From Pedobacter psychrodurus (GTDB lineage: Bacteria; Bacteroidota; Bacteroidia; Sphingobacteriales; Sphingobacteriaceae): DNA of 64,000 bases. The DNA is taken from assembly GCF_004331735.1 (NCBI RefSeq), contig NZ_SJSO01000008.1, positions 1-64,000 on the forward strand, read 5' to 3'. Position numbers and translations under genes: made by a program. Position 1 is the stretch's first letter. The number at the start of each line of letters is the position of its first letter. The notes under the pieces are model-generated. The model ran no database searches. It worked only from the letters and a program-made list of their open reading frames with translations, and was not told the origin of the DNA. This document shows positions 7,650-15,569 of the stretch, in pieces.

Positions 7650-9302
7650 ATGCTACAAAAACTTTCTATACGTAATTACGCATTAATTGACAGTCTCGAT
7701 ATCGAATTTGATAAAGGCTTAAATATTATAACAGGTGAAACTGGCGCTGGTAAATCTATCATTTTAGGAGCATTGTCGCTAATTTTAGGCCAGCGCGCAG
7801 AAAGCAAATACTTTTTTAACCAGGATAAAAAATGTGTTATTGAAGGAAGTTTTGCATTGGCAGATGAAAACCTGAAAGAATTTTTTGAAGAAAATGATTT
7901 AGATTTCTCGAACGAAAGTATGCTGCGTAGAGAAATATCTATAGACGGTAAAACCAGATCGTTTATTAACGATACACCGGTTAATTTATCAATTCTTAAA
8001 CAAATTGGCGAAAAGCTGATCGATATCCATTCTCAGCATGCCACCCAAGAGATTAACGATGCCGATTTCCAACTGTTAATTGTCGATTCCTTAGCTAACC
8101 ACCAATCGTTATTGTTTAATTACCGCAGCGGGTTTAAAAAACTAAGACAAGATACCAACCTGTTAAAGAAATTGGTTAGTGAAGCAGATGAAGCGAGAAA
8201 TAAGCAAGATTATGAGCAATTTCTATTTAACGAACTCGAGCAGGCAAAATTACAAGAAGGTGAACAGGAAGATTTAGAGCAAGAGTTAGAACGTTTAACG
8301 CATGCAGAAACCATAAAGAGAGCCTTACTCACCGCTTCCGGTTTAATTAACGAAAGTGAACCTTCTGCCCTACAGATTTTAAAAGAAGCTTTGTTACAAC
8401 TGCAGAGTATAGAAAAATTCGATCCTGCAATTAATGTGCTGTACGAACGTTTACGCTCTTCGATTATCGAAATAAGAGACATTACCGATGAGGTTTCTGG
8501 AATTGAAGAAAATACCATACACAGCGCTGATCGTTTAGAATTGGTAAATCAAAGGCTTGATCTTTTTTATTCACTCCAGCAGAAACACCGCGTTGCTAAT
8601 AATACAGAATTGCTGGCACTTCAAAAACAATTGGAAGAGAATCTGAACAAACTATTATCTTCTGATGAGCATATTGAAAAACTACAAAAAGAAATAGATC
8701 AACTTAAAAAAGAATTGCTTAAGCAAGCCGATCAATTAAGTGCCAACCGTAAGAAAGCAATTAATGTTGTAGAAGAACAAACCAGCATTACCTTGAAAAA
8801 AGTGGGAATGCTAAATGCCAAATTGGTTTTAGACCAAAAAGTGTTGAACGAATTGAATAAAGATGGTTTAGATGAAATAAATCTCCTCTTTACGGCCAAT
8901 GCTGGCCAAGCCCCTGCCCCGGTAAATAAAGTAGCATCTGGAGGTGAGTTATCCCGATTGATGTTGGCCATAAAAGCTTTATTGGCTAAACATACTTCGT
9001 TACCGACCATTATTTTCGACGAGATTGATACCGGAATTTCTGGTGAAACCGCCTTAAAAGTTGGCGAAGTAATTGCCAATTTAGGACAGAACATGCAGGT
9101 AATTTCGATTACTCACCTACCACAAATTGCAGCCAAAGGCATATCGCATTACTTTGTTCATAAAAATGAAGACCGTGGAAAAACCACAACAGGCATCCGT
9201 AAACTTAAACAAGAAGAGCGTATCGGTGTAATTGCCGAAATGTTAAGTGGTAAAAATCCTGGCTTATCTGCCATGGAAAATGCTCGGGAGTTGTTAGCTT
9301 AG
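7650..9302 (+). CDS. recN: DNA repair protein RecN
   Basis: RecN is an SMC-like ATPase that helps repair double-strand breaks by holding DNA for RecA-dependent recombination. The 550 residues are a normal length. Residues 1-40 hold the N-terminal ATPase half with Walker A GETGAGKS at 29-36 and the QRAESKYF segment after it. The middle is a long coiled coil (about 155-370). The C-terminal half has the signature SGGELSRLMLAIKALL, the Walker B IIFDEIDTGISG and the closing SITHLPQIAAKG. It sits at the end of the bamD block; the DUF4835 gene normally next to it is separated by the BlaI/M56 pair. It has its own -7 box. Confidence 0.96.
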   Translation: MLQKLSIRNYALIDSLDIEFDKGLNIITGETGAGKSIILGALSLILGQRAESKYFFNQDKKCVIEGSFALADENLKEFFEENDLDFSNESMLRREISIDGKTRSFINDTPVNLSILKQIGEKLIDIHSQHATQEINDADFQLLIVDSLANHQSLLFNYRSGFKKLRQDTNLLKKLVSEADEARNKQDYEQFLFNELEQAKLQEGEQEDLEQELERLTHAETIKRALLTASGLINESEPSALQILKEALLQLQSIEKFDPAINVLYERLRSSIIEIRDITDEVSGIEENTIHSADRLELVNQRLDLFYSLQQKHRVANNTELLALQKQLEENLNKLLSSDEHIEKLQKEIDQLKKELLKQADQLSANRKKAINVVEEQTSITLKKVGMLNAKLVLDQKVLNELNKDGLDEINLLFTANAGQAPAPVNKVASGGELSRLMLAIKALLAKHTSLPTIIFDEIDTGISGETALKVGEVIANLGQNMQVISITHLPQIAAKGISHYFVHKNEDRGKTTTGIRKLKQEERIGVIAEMLSGKNPGLSAMENARELLA

Positions 9303-9312
9303 TTTAACAATC

Positions 9313-9362
9313 GCTCGTCACCCTGATCCGATAGCTATCGGATTTATTTCAGGGTCTTGTCT
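9313..9362. repeat. short palindromic repeat of the GTCACCCTGA family
   Basis: GTCACCCTGA is followed by the self-complementary CCGATAGCTATCGG and by TTTCAGGGTC. Similar fragments occur at 4508, 27538 and 54556. The family is common between Bacteroidetes genes. Confidence 0.6.
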
Positions 9363-9470
9363 TTTGTAGATTTGCTGCTAGGTGCAACCATCTGGCTTAA
9401 AGATGTATTTATATCTGATAAATAAAAAGCAATTCGAAACAAATTGATCTCTCATAAAAGATTGAGTTCT

Positions 9471-9494
9471 GTGTCAGATAGTAATATCTGACAC
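9471..9494. repeat. perfect inverted repeat GTGTCAGATA
   Basis: GTGTCAGATA (9471-9480) and TATCTGACAC (9485-9494) flank GTAA. The related words GTCAGATG and CATCTGG follow at about 9520-9540. It lies in the 319-base spacer between recN and the next gene, which holds nothing else I can recognise. It could be an operator or a repeat. Confidence 0.5.
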
Positions 9495-9621
9495 CCCAAA
9501 AAACACCAATGAATGTCCCGTCAGATGTTTCCATCTGGTGGAAAGCGCAAAACTTGAAGAAGCACCAATAATTTTACATCAGCCACTTTGTAAAACTAAA
9601 AAATTAGTTTATATTTAATTA

Positions 9622-10866
9622 ATGAAATCACTTATACTTCTACTTTCATTATTAATCATCGGTAAATTTTGTTCGGCGCAGCAAAGTTATATCCTTTCGG
9701 GTATAGTTAAAGATAAACATGGTGAGGCTTTACCTGGTGCGGGTGTATATGTGAGTGGTTATAAAATTGCAACAGCTTCCAACAATGATGGTACCTATAC
9801 CTTGCCGCTAAAACCTGGCAATTACGATATTCTAGTACAGCTTATTGGTTATAAAGCGCTAAATAAAAACATTGTAATTTCGGATAAGGCTATAAAACTC
9901 GATCTGGTTTTAGAGGAAAGTATAACGCAATTAAATGAAGTAACCATTAAACCAGATCCGAACAGGGCTTATTATATTGCCATGTTCAAAGATTTTTTCA
10001 TCGGTACAACACCAAATGCTGCGCAATGTAAAATGATTAATCCAAATGTACTGCTTATCGATTACGACAATGAAGAGGCGAAACTTAAGGTAAAAACGAA
10101 TCAATTTTTAATTATCGAGAACCAGGCACTAGGATACCGGATAAAATATCTCGTCAATAATTTTGAATATAGCAGCCGATCGAAGATTATGTATTATGAA
10201 GGCTACCCTTATTATGAAGACCTAAAAGGATCATCCCGAAAAAAAAAGATATGGGAAAAGAAACGCTTAACAGCCTACCTGGGTTCTCCGCAGCACTTTT
10301 TTAAATCTATTTATAATGGCAAGGCAACAGAAGAAGGCTTTATCATTAATAAATTAATTACCCGGCCAAACCCGGACAAACCTTCAGATAGTACCATAAA
10401 AGTGAATATTAAACGTTTAACAAAGGTGCAAGATGGTTTATTACGCAGAACGATAACCATAAAAAATGACGATTCGCTTAATTACTGGATCAGAAAGAAA
10501 AACCTCCCTGATGGTATTTCCATTTTAAGCCGCAGCCCAATTGCACAAGATACTTTAGTGCATTTCAAAAATCAGAGTATCAAAAGCATAAACTTTACAG
10601 ATAAACTATACATCGTTTACACCAAAGAAAAGGAAGATCCATTATTTGCAAACAGAATCGGTTTATCCATCAGCAGGCCTTTAGATATGCCCGACTATCA
10701 GATATCGACCATTACCTTGCAAGTAAAACCAGTTTATTTCTATGAGAATGGCGGCATATATAATCCGCGATCGATGCTCTACACTGGTTATTGGGCTTGG
10801 GAGAAAATAGCCGATAGCGTTCCGATGGATTATTTGCCACCGGTTAATAGAGAGAAAAAAAAGTAG
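9622..10866 (+). CDS. secreted protein with carboxypeptidase-like regulatory domain (copy 1)
   Basis: The 414-residue product begins with a signal peptide ending about residue 20 (CSAQ). A CarboxypepD_reg-like beta-sandwich follows (about residues 24-105: SGIVKDKHGEALPGAGVYVSG, then a GxYDI(L)VQxIGY pattern). This fold heads many Bacteroidetes outer-membrane proteins. The remaining 300 residues are a family I do not recognise by name, without a clear barrel or TonB plug. The next gene is a paralogue (418 residues) matching over the whole length, including the FKDFFIG(T/K)TPNA, PHFF/QHFF and PMDY segments. A function is not apparent; a periplasmic or surface location is likely. Confidence 0.75.
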   Translation: MKSLILLLSLLIIGKFCSAQQSYILSGIVKDKHGEALPGAGVYVSGYKIATASNNDGTYTLPLKPGNYDILVQLIGYKALNKNIVISDKAIKLDLVLEESITQLNEVTIKPDPNRAYYIAMFKDFFIGTTPNAAQCKMINPNVLLIDYDNEEAKLKVKTNQFLIIENQALGYRIKYLVNNFEYSSRSKIMYYEGYPYYEDLKGSSRKKKIWEKKRLTAYLGSPQHFFKSIYNGKATEEGFIINKLITRPNPDKPSDSTIKVNIKRLTKVQDGLLRRTITIKNDDSLNYWIRKKNLPDGISILSRSPIAQDTLVHFKNQSIKSINFTDKLYIVYTKEKEDPLFANRIGLSISRPLDMPDYQISTITLQVKPVYFYENGGIYNPRSMLYTGYWAWEKIADSVPMDYLPPVNREKKK

Positions 10867-11399
10867 AAATATCGTTAATACAGAAAGAGGGATAACGACC
10901 AGACACCATTTTTTCTTTTTTTGAAAGCAAATACAGTACTTTTTGGTTGCTACTGCCCCGCCCTTCGTTACAAATCCTCGCCCTCATGCTTCGGGCTGTG
11001 GGTTTTTCACTTTGGTCGGGTTTAGCTGGCAAGGCTAGTAATACTATTGAGGGTTTTGGAACCAGGCAGCATCTACCAATGTTAAATAAACCCGACAGAG
11101 CGGGTAGCCCACAGTAAAGCGTAGCGTAACGAGGACTACAAGCGATGGCGGGGCTGCTATCGCCATGAAAAACAGACCTTCCGTTTCCAAACCGAAAATA
11201 ATCTTTATAATGAACTTGAGCTGTTTTGGAAATAATCGTCATCTCGACTGGAGCAATGCGGAATGGAGAGATCTATCTAGCAAGATTTCTCGACTCTGTT
11301 GCACTCCGTTCGAAATGACGATTAATCATAAATGTTAAATTTGTTAAAAATCTTTTGCTCTTTTGATAAATATTAAGCCTTTTGGTTACATTCGTCTCC
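10867..11399. repeat. gene-free spacer with a dispersed intergenic repeat
   Basis: No gene is supported. About 10940-11190 contains GC-rich, partly palindromic blocks: CGGGTTTA at 11019-11026 is answered by TAAACCCG at 11086-11093, and GCTGTGGG by CCCACAG. A similar layout occurs at 39090-39300. A separate palindrome lies at 11235-11323. The segment may be a decayed non-coding mobile repeat; I saw no transposase. Confidence 0.45.
11235..11323. repeat. palindromic CGTCATTTCGA-type element
   Basis: It starts ATCGTCATCTCGAC and ends TTCGAAATGACGATT, with an inner GAGAGATCT / AGATTTCTC pair. Related elements are at 14812-14904, 47085-47187 and, in part, 27029-27075. Confidence 0.75.
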
Positions 11400-12638
11400 A
11401 TGATTAAAAGCCTTTTAGTAGCCCTTATGCTGATCATGTTGGGTACTAATGCCATTGCTCAAAACACCTTCTCGATTAGTGGTTTGGTTAGGGATCAAAA
11501 AGATGGATTACCTGGCGCAAGTATCTATTTAAGTGGATATAAGATTGCTACAGTGGCCGATAACGACGGCCGATTTAAATTATCCAATCTAAAACCTGGT
11601 AGTTACGATCTTCTCGTTCAGCTGGTTGGTTACCTCCCCTATTCTAAAAGTGTAATCATCTCCGATAAATCGGTGCAGGTAGAACTGGTTTTGAAAGAAA
11701 ATGTTGCACAACTGGAAGAAGTTGTAATTAGGGCCGATCCTAACCGTCAGAAATATATCAAGCAGTTTAAAGATTTTTTTATTGGGAAAACCCCAAATGC
11801 TTTACAGTGCAAGATATTAAATCCGCAGGTGCTAAATGTAGATTTCGACATTACCAAAAGTACGTTAACGGTTTCTACAACCGAGTTTCTGATTGTAGAG
11901 AATAAAGCTTTAGGTTATCGCCTAAAATATATGCTCGATCGTTTCGAATATAATTCCAGAACACACATTATTTACTATTCCGGGCATCCGTTTTTTGAAG
12001 AATTAAAGGCATCGGTAGCCAAAAAGAAAAAATATATTGCCGCCCGCGAAGTAGCCTATTATGGTTCGTCGCAACATTTCTTCCGTTCGCTTTATGCCAA
12101 CAAAACACAAGAAGAAGGATTTATCATCAACAAGATGGTAAAAGTGCCGAACCCTAACCGGTATCCTGAATATTTAATTAATGCCAATTTAGAAAAGATT
12201 AAGGCCGTACCCGAGAAAACGGGCATCAGGCAAAATAAAGGGAAAATAGATACCGCACTGCTCGCCTTTTGGACCAAACAAAAACAAATGCCCAGAACCA
12301 TTGATAAATTTTCGAGAGCAGAGGTCCTTACAGATACATTAGTGCACTATTTTAACCAGAATTTAAAATACCTTAGTTATACTGACGCACTACTGATTCA
12401 GTACACCAAAGAAAAGGAATCGTTAGCTTATTCTAACACTGGTTTTTGGATCTTCAGACCTTTAGATGTACCCGAAAATGAAATTTCGGTGGCCAACTTA
12501 ACCGGCGAGGGTGTTCGTTTCTATGAAAATGGTGGCATTTATGATTCCCGATCGCTTTTGTACGAAGGTTTTTGGGCTTATGAAAAAGTGGCCGATATGG
12601 TACCGATGGATTATGTGCCTCTTGCGAAAAGTAATTGA
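11400..12638 (+). CDS. secreted protein with carboxypeptidase-like regulatory domain (copy 2)
   Basis: This is a paralogue of the protein encoded at 9622-10866. I choose the ATG at 11400 (MIKSLLVALM), which gives a clean signal peptide ending near NAIAQ. The regulatory domain spans about residues 20-100 (SGLVRDQKDGLPGASIYLSG, GSYDLLVQLVGY). The C-terminal 300 residues align with the neighbour throughout, including ENGGIYxxRSxLYxGxWA(W/Y)EK(I/V)AD near the end. The two genes look like a tandem duplication separated by a repeat-filled spacer, each probably with its own promoter. The role is unknown. Confidence 0.75.
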   Translation: MIKSLLVALMLIMLGTNAIAQNTFSISGLVRDQKDGLPGASIYLSGYKIATVADNDGRFKLSNLKPGSYDLLVQLVGYLPYSKSVIISDKSVQVELVLKENVAQLEEVVIRADPNRQKYIKQFKDFFIGKTPNALQCKILNPQVLNVDFDITKSTLTVSTTEFLIVENKALGYRLKYMLDRFEYNSRTHIIYYSGHPFFEELKASVAKKKKYIAAREVAYYGSSQHFFRSLYANKTQEEGFIINKMVKVPNPNRYPEYLINANLEKIKAVPEKTGIRQNKGKIDTALLAFWTKQKQMPRTIDKFSRAEVLTDTLVHYFNQNLKYLSYTDALLIQYTKEKESLAYSNTGFWIFRPLDVPENEISVANLTGEGVRFYENGGIYDSRSLLYEGFWAYEKVADMVPMDYVPLAKSN

Positions 12639-12680
12639 TGTATGATGAAACTAAAAATGTTGAAAAGTAGCCACTATTAG

Positions 12681-12717
12681 AAATTAAAATTACTAAAAAT
12701 ATTAGTAATTTTAATTT
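12681..12717 (+). promoter_or_regulatory. perfect 16-bp hairpin ending at the base before a start codon
   Basis: AAATTAAAATTACTAA at 12681-12696 pairs without mismatch with 12702-12717 around a 5-base AAATA loop. The ATG of the radical SAM gene starts at 12718. The structure could be an operator, an mRNA hairpin controlling translation, or a terminator for the gene upstream. Confidence 0.6.
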
Positions 12718-13785
12718 ATGATTGGCGAAGAAGAAAAACAATATTTTAAAGGACGGGGCGCTCAAGTTAATCCACATAACAAATTTTTAAAGGATGTTTA
12801 TGTTAAGGAACATGATGAAGGAATAGACGATTGGGAGGAAAGCGATCGTAAAACATCTTTTATTTTTGAAAATTCGAAAACCATTGTAAACAAAGTTGAC
12901 AGCCCCGATGTAGGCATGGCTTATTCTTTAAACCCGTACCAAGGTTGCGAACACGGTTGTACTTATTGTTATGCGCGCAACTCACATCAATATTGGGGCT
13001 ACAGCGCAGGAATAGAGTTTGAGCGGAAAATAATTGTTAAAAGAGAAGCTCCAGCGCTATTTAAAAAGTTCCTGGAGAAAAAAGGCTGGGATGCCACCAC
13101 CATTTCCCTTTCTGGTAATACCGATTGCTACCAACCTGCCGAAAGAAAGTTTAAACTCACCAGGCAATTGCTTGAAATTGCATTGGCCTATAAGCAGCCC
13201 ATCGGTATGATTACCAAAAATTCGCTTATTCTTCGCGATCGGGATATTCTGCAAGAAATGGCCAAGCTAAATCTCTGCATGGTTTATGTTTCTATCAATA
13301 GCTTAAATGAAGATTTACGACAGGTAATGGAACCCCGCACTACAACGGCCAAACAGCGGTTAAAGGTTGTAGAAGAATTGAGTAAAGATGGAATTCCTAT
13401 GGGTGTTATGGTTGCCCCTCTTGTTCCTGGTTTAAGCGATCATGAAATTCCAAAAATTTTAAAAGCCGTGGCAAATGCTGGTGCCATTAAAGCGGGTTAT
13501 ACCGTGGTGAGGCTAAATGGAGCTATTGGGCAGATATTTGAAGATTGGCTGCGCAAAAACTTTCCTGACCGTTTTGATAAAGTTTGGCACATGATTCAGA
13601 GTTGCCATGGTGGGAATGTTAACGATAGCAGATTTGGCGATAGGATGCGTGGAGATGGAAATATTTCTCAAATGATTAGAGATAATTTCAGACTGCACTG
13701 CCGCTTAAATGGTTTAAATGTAAAGGATATTATTTTAGACCATACTTTGTTTAAAGTTCCGAGTAATCAGGCGAGTCTATTTTAA
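12718..13785 (+). CDS. PA0069 family radical SAM protein
   Basis: This is a radical S-adenosylmethionine enzyme related to spore photoproduct lyase-like proteins; the substrate is not known to me. The iron-sulfur cluster motif CEHGCTYC (Cys-x3-Cys-x2-Cys) lies at about residues 76-83, after NPYQG. The N-terminal RGRGAQ-like segment (GRGAQVNP, about residues 13-20) is characteristic of the family. The PRTTTAKQRL and GVMVAPLVPGLSD segments follow in the barrel. At 355 residues it is of usual length. The following ATP-grasp gene is in the same direction, 144 bases downstream, past three small hairpins. A hairpin abuts the start codon. Confidence 0.85.
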   Translation: MIGEEEKQYFKGRGAQVNPHNKFLKDVYVKEHDEGIDDWEESDRKTSFIFENSKTIVNKVDSPDVGMAYSLNPYQGCEHGCTYCYARNSHQYWGYSAGIEFERKIIVKREAPALFKKFLEKKGWDATTISLSGNTDCYQPAERKFKLTRQLLEIALAYKQPIGMITKNSLILRDRDILQEMAKLNLCMVYVSINSLNEDLRQVMEPRTTTAKQRLKVVEELSKDGIPMGVMVAPLVPGLSDHEIPKILKAVANAGAIKAGYTVVRLNGAIGQIFEDWLRKNFPDRFDKVWHMIQSCHGGNVNDSRFGDRMRGDGNISQMIRDNFRLHCRLNGLNVKDIILDHTLFKVPSNQASLF

Positions 13786-13818
13786 AAATTTTTGAGGAGA
13801 AATACCCTCAGCGCTCAA

Positions 13819-13904
13819 GGCCATGGTTTATAATCACGGCCATCTCAATATTATTGGTCTCGATTTGTAATCGGGACGCTTTGAACCGTGGATTTGTAAT
13901 CCAC
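13819..13904. repeat. three tandem small hairpins with TTGTA loops
   Basis: Hairpins lie at 13819-13841 (GGCCATG / CACGGCC, one mismatch), 13857-13877 (GTCTCGAT / ATCGGGAC, loop TTGTA) and 13888-13904 (GTGGAT / ATCCAC, loop TTGTA). The stems differ but the last two share the identical loop. They fill the spacer between two genes. Confidence 0.65.
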
Positions 13905-13929
13905 CTTTATAAAACTTAGTTTTAATGCC

Positions 13930-14802
13930 ATGAACATTGCATTAGTAACCTATCTGGATAAAGGAGCTTATGATAGCGCCACCGTTGAAAGCGAGGATGA
14001 TAAACTCTTAAATTTCCTGAAAGAAAAAGGACTGAACATTGAAAAAGTAATCTGGAACGATCAAAATGTAAACTGGGAAGATTATTCGCTTGCTATTTTA
14101 AAATCGCCGTGGGATTATTTTGACCTGATTGGAGAGTTTTACAATTGGCTTGATCAGTTGGAAGCAAAAAAAGTAAAATTACTTAACCCTATTGAGATAG
14201 TGAGGTGGAATGCAAACAAACAGTATTTGCAGGAAATTGAAGCTGCTGGGTTAAAGATTACACCTAGTTTTTTCATTCAAAATCAAAAAGGCGTAGACCT
14301 TGAGCGTTTCTTTGAAAAATTTAACACCAATAAGTTAATTGTAAAACCCTGTGTAAGCGGTGGTGCAAAAAATACATTCAAGGTAACTTTGGATAATGTG
14401 AACGAGGTTAATCAAAAATTAAACCTCCTGATTCAGGATGAAGATTTTATCATTCAGCCATTTCTACCTGAGATTTTGGAAAGCGGTGAATGGTCTTTTA
14501 TTTTCTTTAATGGAGTATATAGTCATTCATTAATCAAGCATGCCAAACCTGGCGATTTTAGGGTACAGCCAGCCCATGGTGGATCTGTGCACCCGCAAAA
14601 ACCGAGTGAAGAGCTGATTGCTACGGCACAGCAATATGTAACCTTATTTGCTACAGATTGCCTATATGCAAGGGTTGATGGTACTTTTGTAAATGGCGAA
14701 TTTTTATTGATGGAATTAGAGCTCATTGAGCCCTTTCTATTCCTGAATACCGATCTTCTAAATTATGAACGGTATTATATGGCGCTAGAAGAGTTGATGT
14801 AA
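13930..14802 (+). CDS. ATP-grasp domain protein (RimK / glutathione synthetase-like)
   Basis: ATP-grasp enzymes join a carboxylate to an amine or thiol through an acyl-phosphate. Evidence here is the domain plan of 290 residues: an N-terminal Rossmann-like part (residues 1-85), the KSPWDYF segment, then the ATP-binding subdomain with KLIVKPCVSGGAKNTF (about residues 136-151), the IQPFLPEI motif, and the C-terminal RVDGTFVNGEFLLMELELIEPFLF with the metal-binding acidic residues. This matches a set of prokaryotic glutathione-synthetase-like proteins whose substrate is not established. It follows a radical SAM gene, but a shared pathway is only a guess. Confidence 0.75.
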   Translation: MNIALVTYLDKGAYDSATVESEDDKLLNFLKEKGLNIEKVIWNDQNVNWEDYSLAILKSPWDYFDLIGEFYNWLDQLEAKKVKLLNPIEIVRWNANKQYLQEIEAAGLKITPSFFIQNQKGVDLERFFEKFNTNKLIVKPCVSGGAKNTFKVTLDNVNEVNQKLNLLIQDEDFIIQPFLPEILESGEWSFIFFNGVYSHSLIKHAKPGDFRVQPAHGGSVHPQKPSEELIATAQQYVTLFATDCLYARVDGTFVNGEFLLMELELIEPFLFLNTDLLNYERYYMALEELM

Positions 14803-14811
14803 AACAGCCAC

Positions 14812-14904
14812 CGTCATTTCGAGCGGAGTGCAACGAAGTCGAGAAATCTACATCAAAAAGATTTCTCTCCCGAATATTCGGGACTGCGCTTCAGGAAATG
14901 ACGA
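14812..14904. repeat. palindromic CGTCATTTCGA-type element
   Basis: It runs from CGTCATTTCGAGC to GGAAATGACG with an inner GAGAAATCT / AGATTTCTC pair and a small CCCGAATATTCGGG palindrome. It lies between convergent genes. Confidence 0.75.
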
Positions 14905-14910
14905 AATAAT

Positions 14911-15423
14911 TTATTTAGCGGCAAAAACCTGAACCCAGTAATTATCCGTTTTAGCTGCCCCCATTTCTTTGAAAGTAGCATTCATGATATTTTTACAGTG
15001 ATCTTCACTTTTAATCCAGTCGTTAAACACCTGCGCTTCGGTAGTTTGGCCAACAGCAGTATTTTCACCTACCGATGTCCAATTATATCCAGTAACTTTA
15101 ACCCGAGCACCTACATTATCTCCATTGGCAGATATATGTGTTAAGGTTTTTATAGATGCCATGTATTTACTATGGCCAATAGCTGCAGCACCTAAATTTA
15201 TGCTCCAGGTTAGCGCTCCAACAGGAGGCATAACAGTTGTTCCGCAATTGCAGCCAGCTAAACGGGTGTCGTTTACCAATTTTAACAAGGCTTCGTTATT
15301 AATATTAGTTGTAGTAGAAAGTACTGGAGGATCGTTTGTTCCTGGCGAATCATCAGGTCCTTTTTTACAGGACAATGAACAACACAGCGCTAAACACGCT
15401 AAGGGAAAGGTAATTAGTTTCAT
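14911..15423 (-). CDS. CAP-domain (SCP/PR1-like) lipoprotein
   Basis: This is a secreted CAP-superfamily protein; bacterial members are often envelope proteins of unknown activity. I choose the ATG at 15423, which gives a lipoprotein signal with a lipobox ending at Cys19 (CSLSC). A short Pro/Asp-rich linker follows. The CAP domain spans about residues 45-165 and shows the family pattern: GHSKYM, the TH of LTHIS, the GYN segment, VGENTA and the closing SEDHCKNIM, where the two His and the Glu normally form the central cavity. It is convergent with the ATP-grasp gene. The clpC terminator lies just upstream of it. Confidence 0.85.
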   Translation of the reverse strand: MKLITFPLACLALCCSLSCKKGPDDSPGTNDPPVLSTTTNINNEALLKLVNDTRLAGCNCGTTVMPPVGALTWSINLGAAAIGHSKYMASIKTLTHISANGDNVGARVKVTGYNWTSVGENTAVGQTTEAQVFNDWIKSEDHCKNIMNATFKEMGAAKTDNYWVQVFAAK

Positions 15424-15540
15424 TAATCGGGATAGTTTAAGGAAAGGTACAATGATTTTCTTTAAAAAAAATAATTTATACTCATCTTTTTCACACCCTA
15501 AAAGCAAATAAAGGAAACAGAATAAAACTTAAATAAAAAA

Positions 15541-15562
15541 ACTCCCGATTTTCATCGGGAGT
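15541..15562 (-). terminator. clpC terminator, probably bidirectional
   Basis: ACTCCCGAT (15541-15549) pairs perfectly with ATCGGGAGT (15554-15562). A runs on the left give a T tract on the minus strand, and T runs on the right give one on the plus strand. It lies 8 bases past the clpC stop. Confidence 0.85.
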
Positions 15563-15569
15563 TTTTTAT

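Noticed and set aside
8732..9094. Antisense open frame in recN
   Set aside because: It is a shadow of conserved RecN coding sequence.
11019..11093. GC-rich paired blocks as a tRNA or structured RNA gene
   Set aside because: No cloverleaf, CCA end or T-arm consensus could be found; the layout matches a spacer repeat seen elsewhere.
10844..11242. Minus-strand open frame of 132 codons between the two paralogues
   Set aside because: It runs through GC-rich palindromic repeat sequence and overlaps the end of a real gene.
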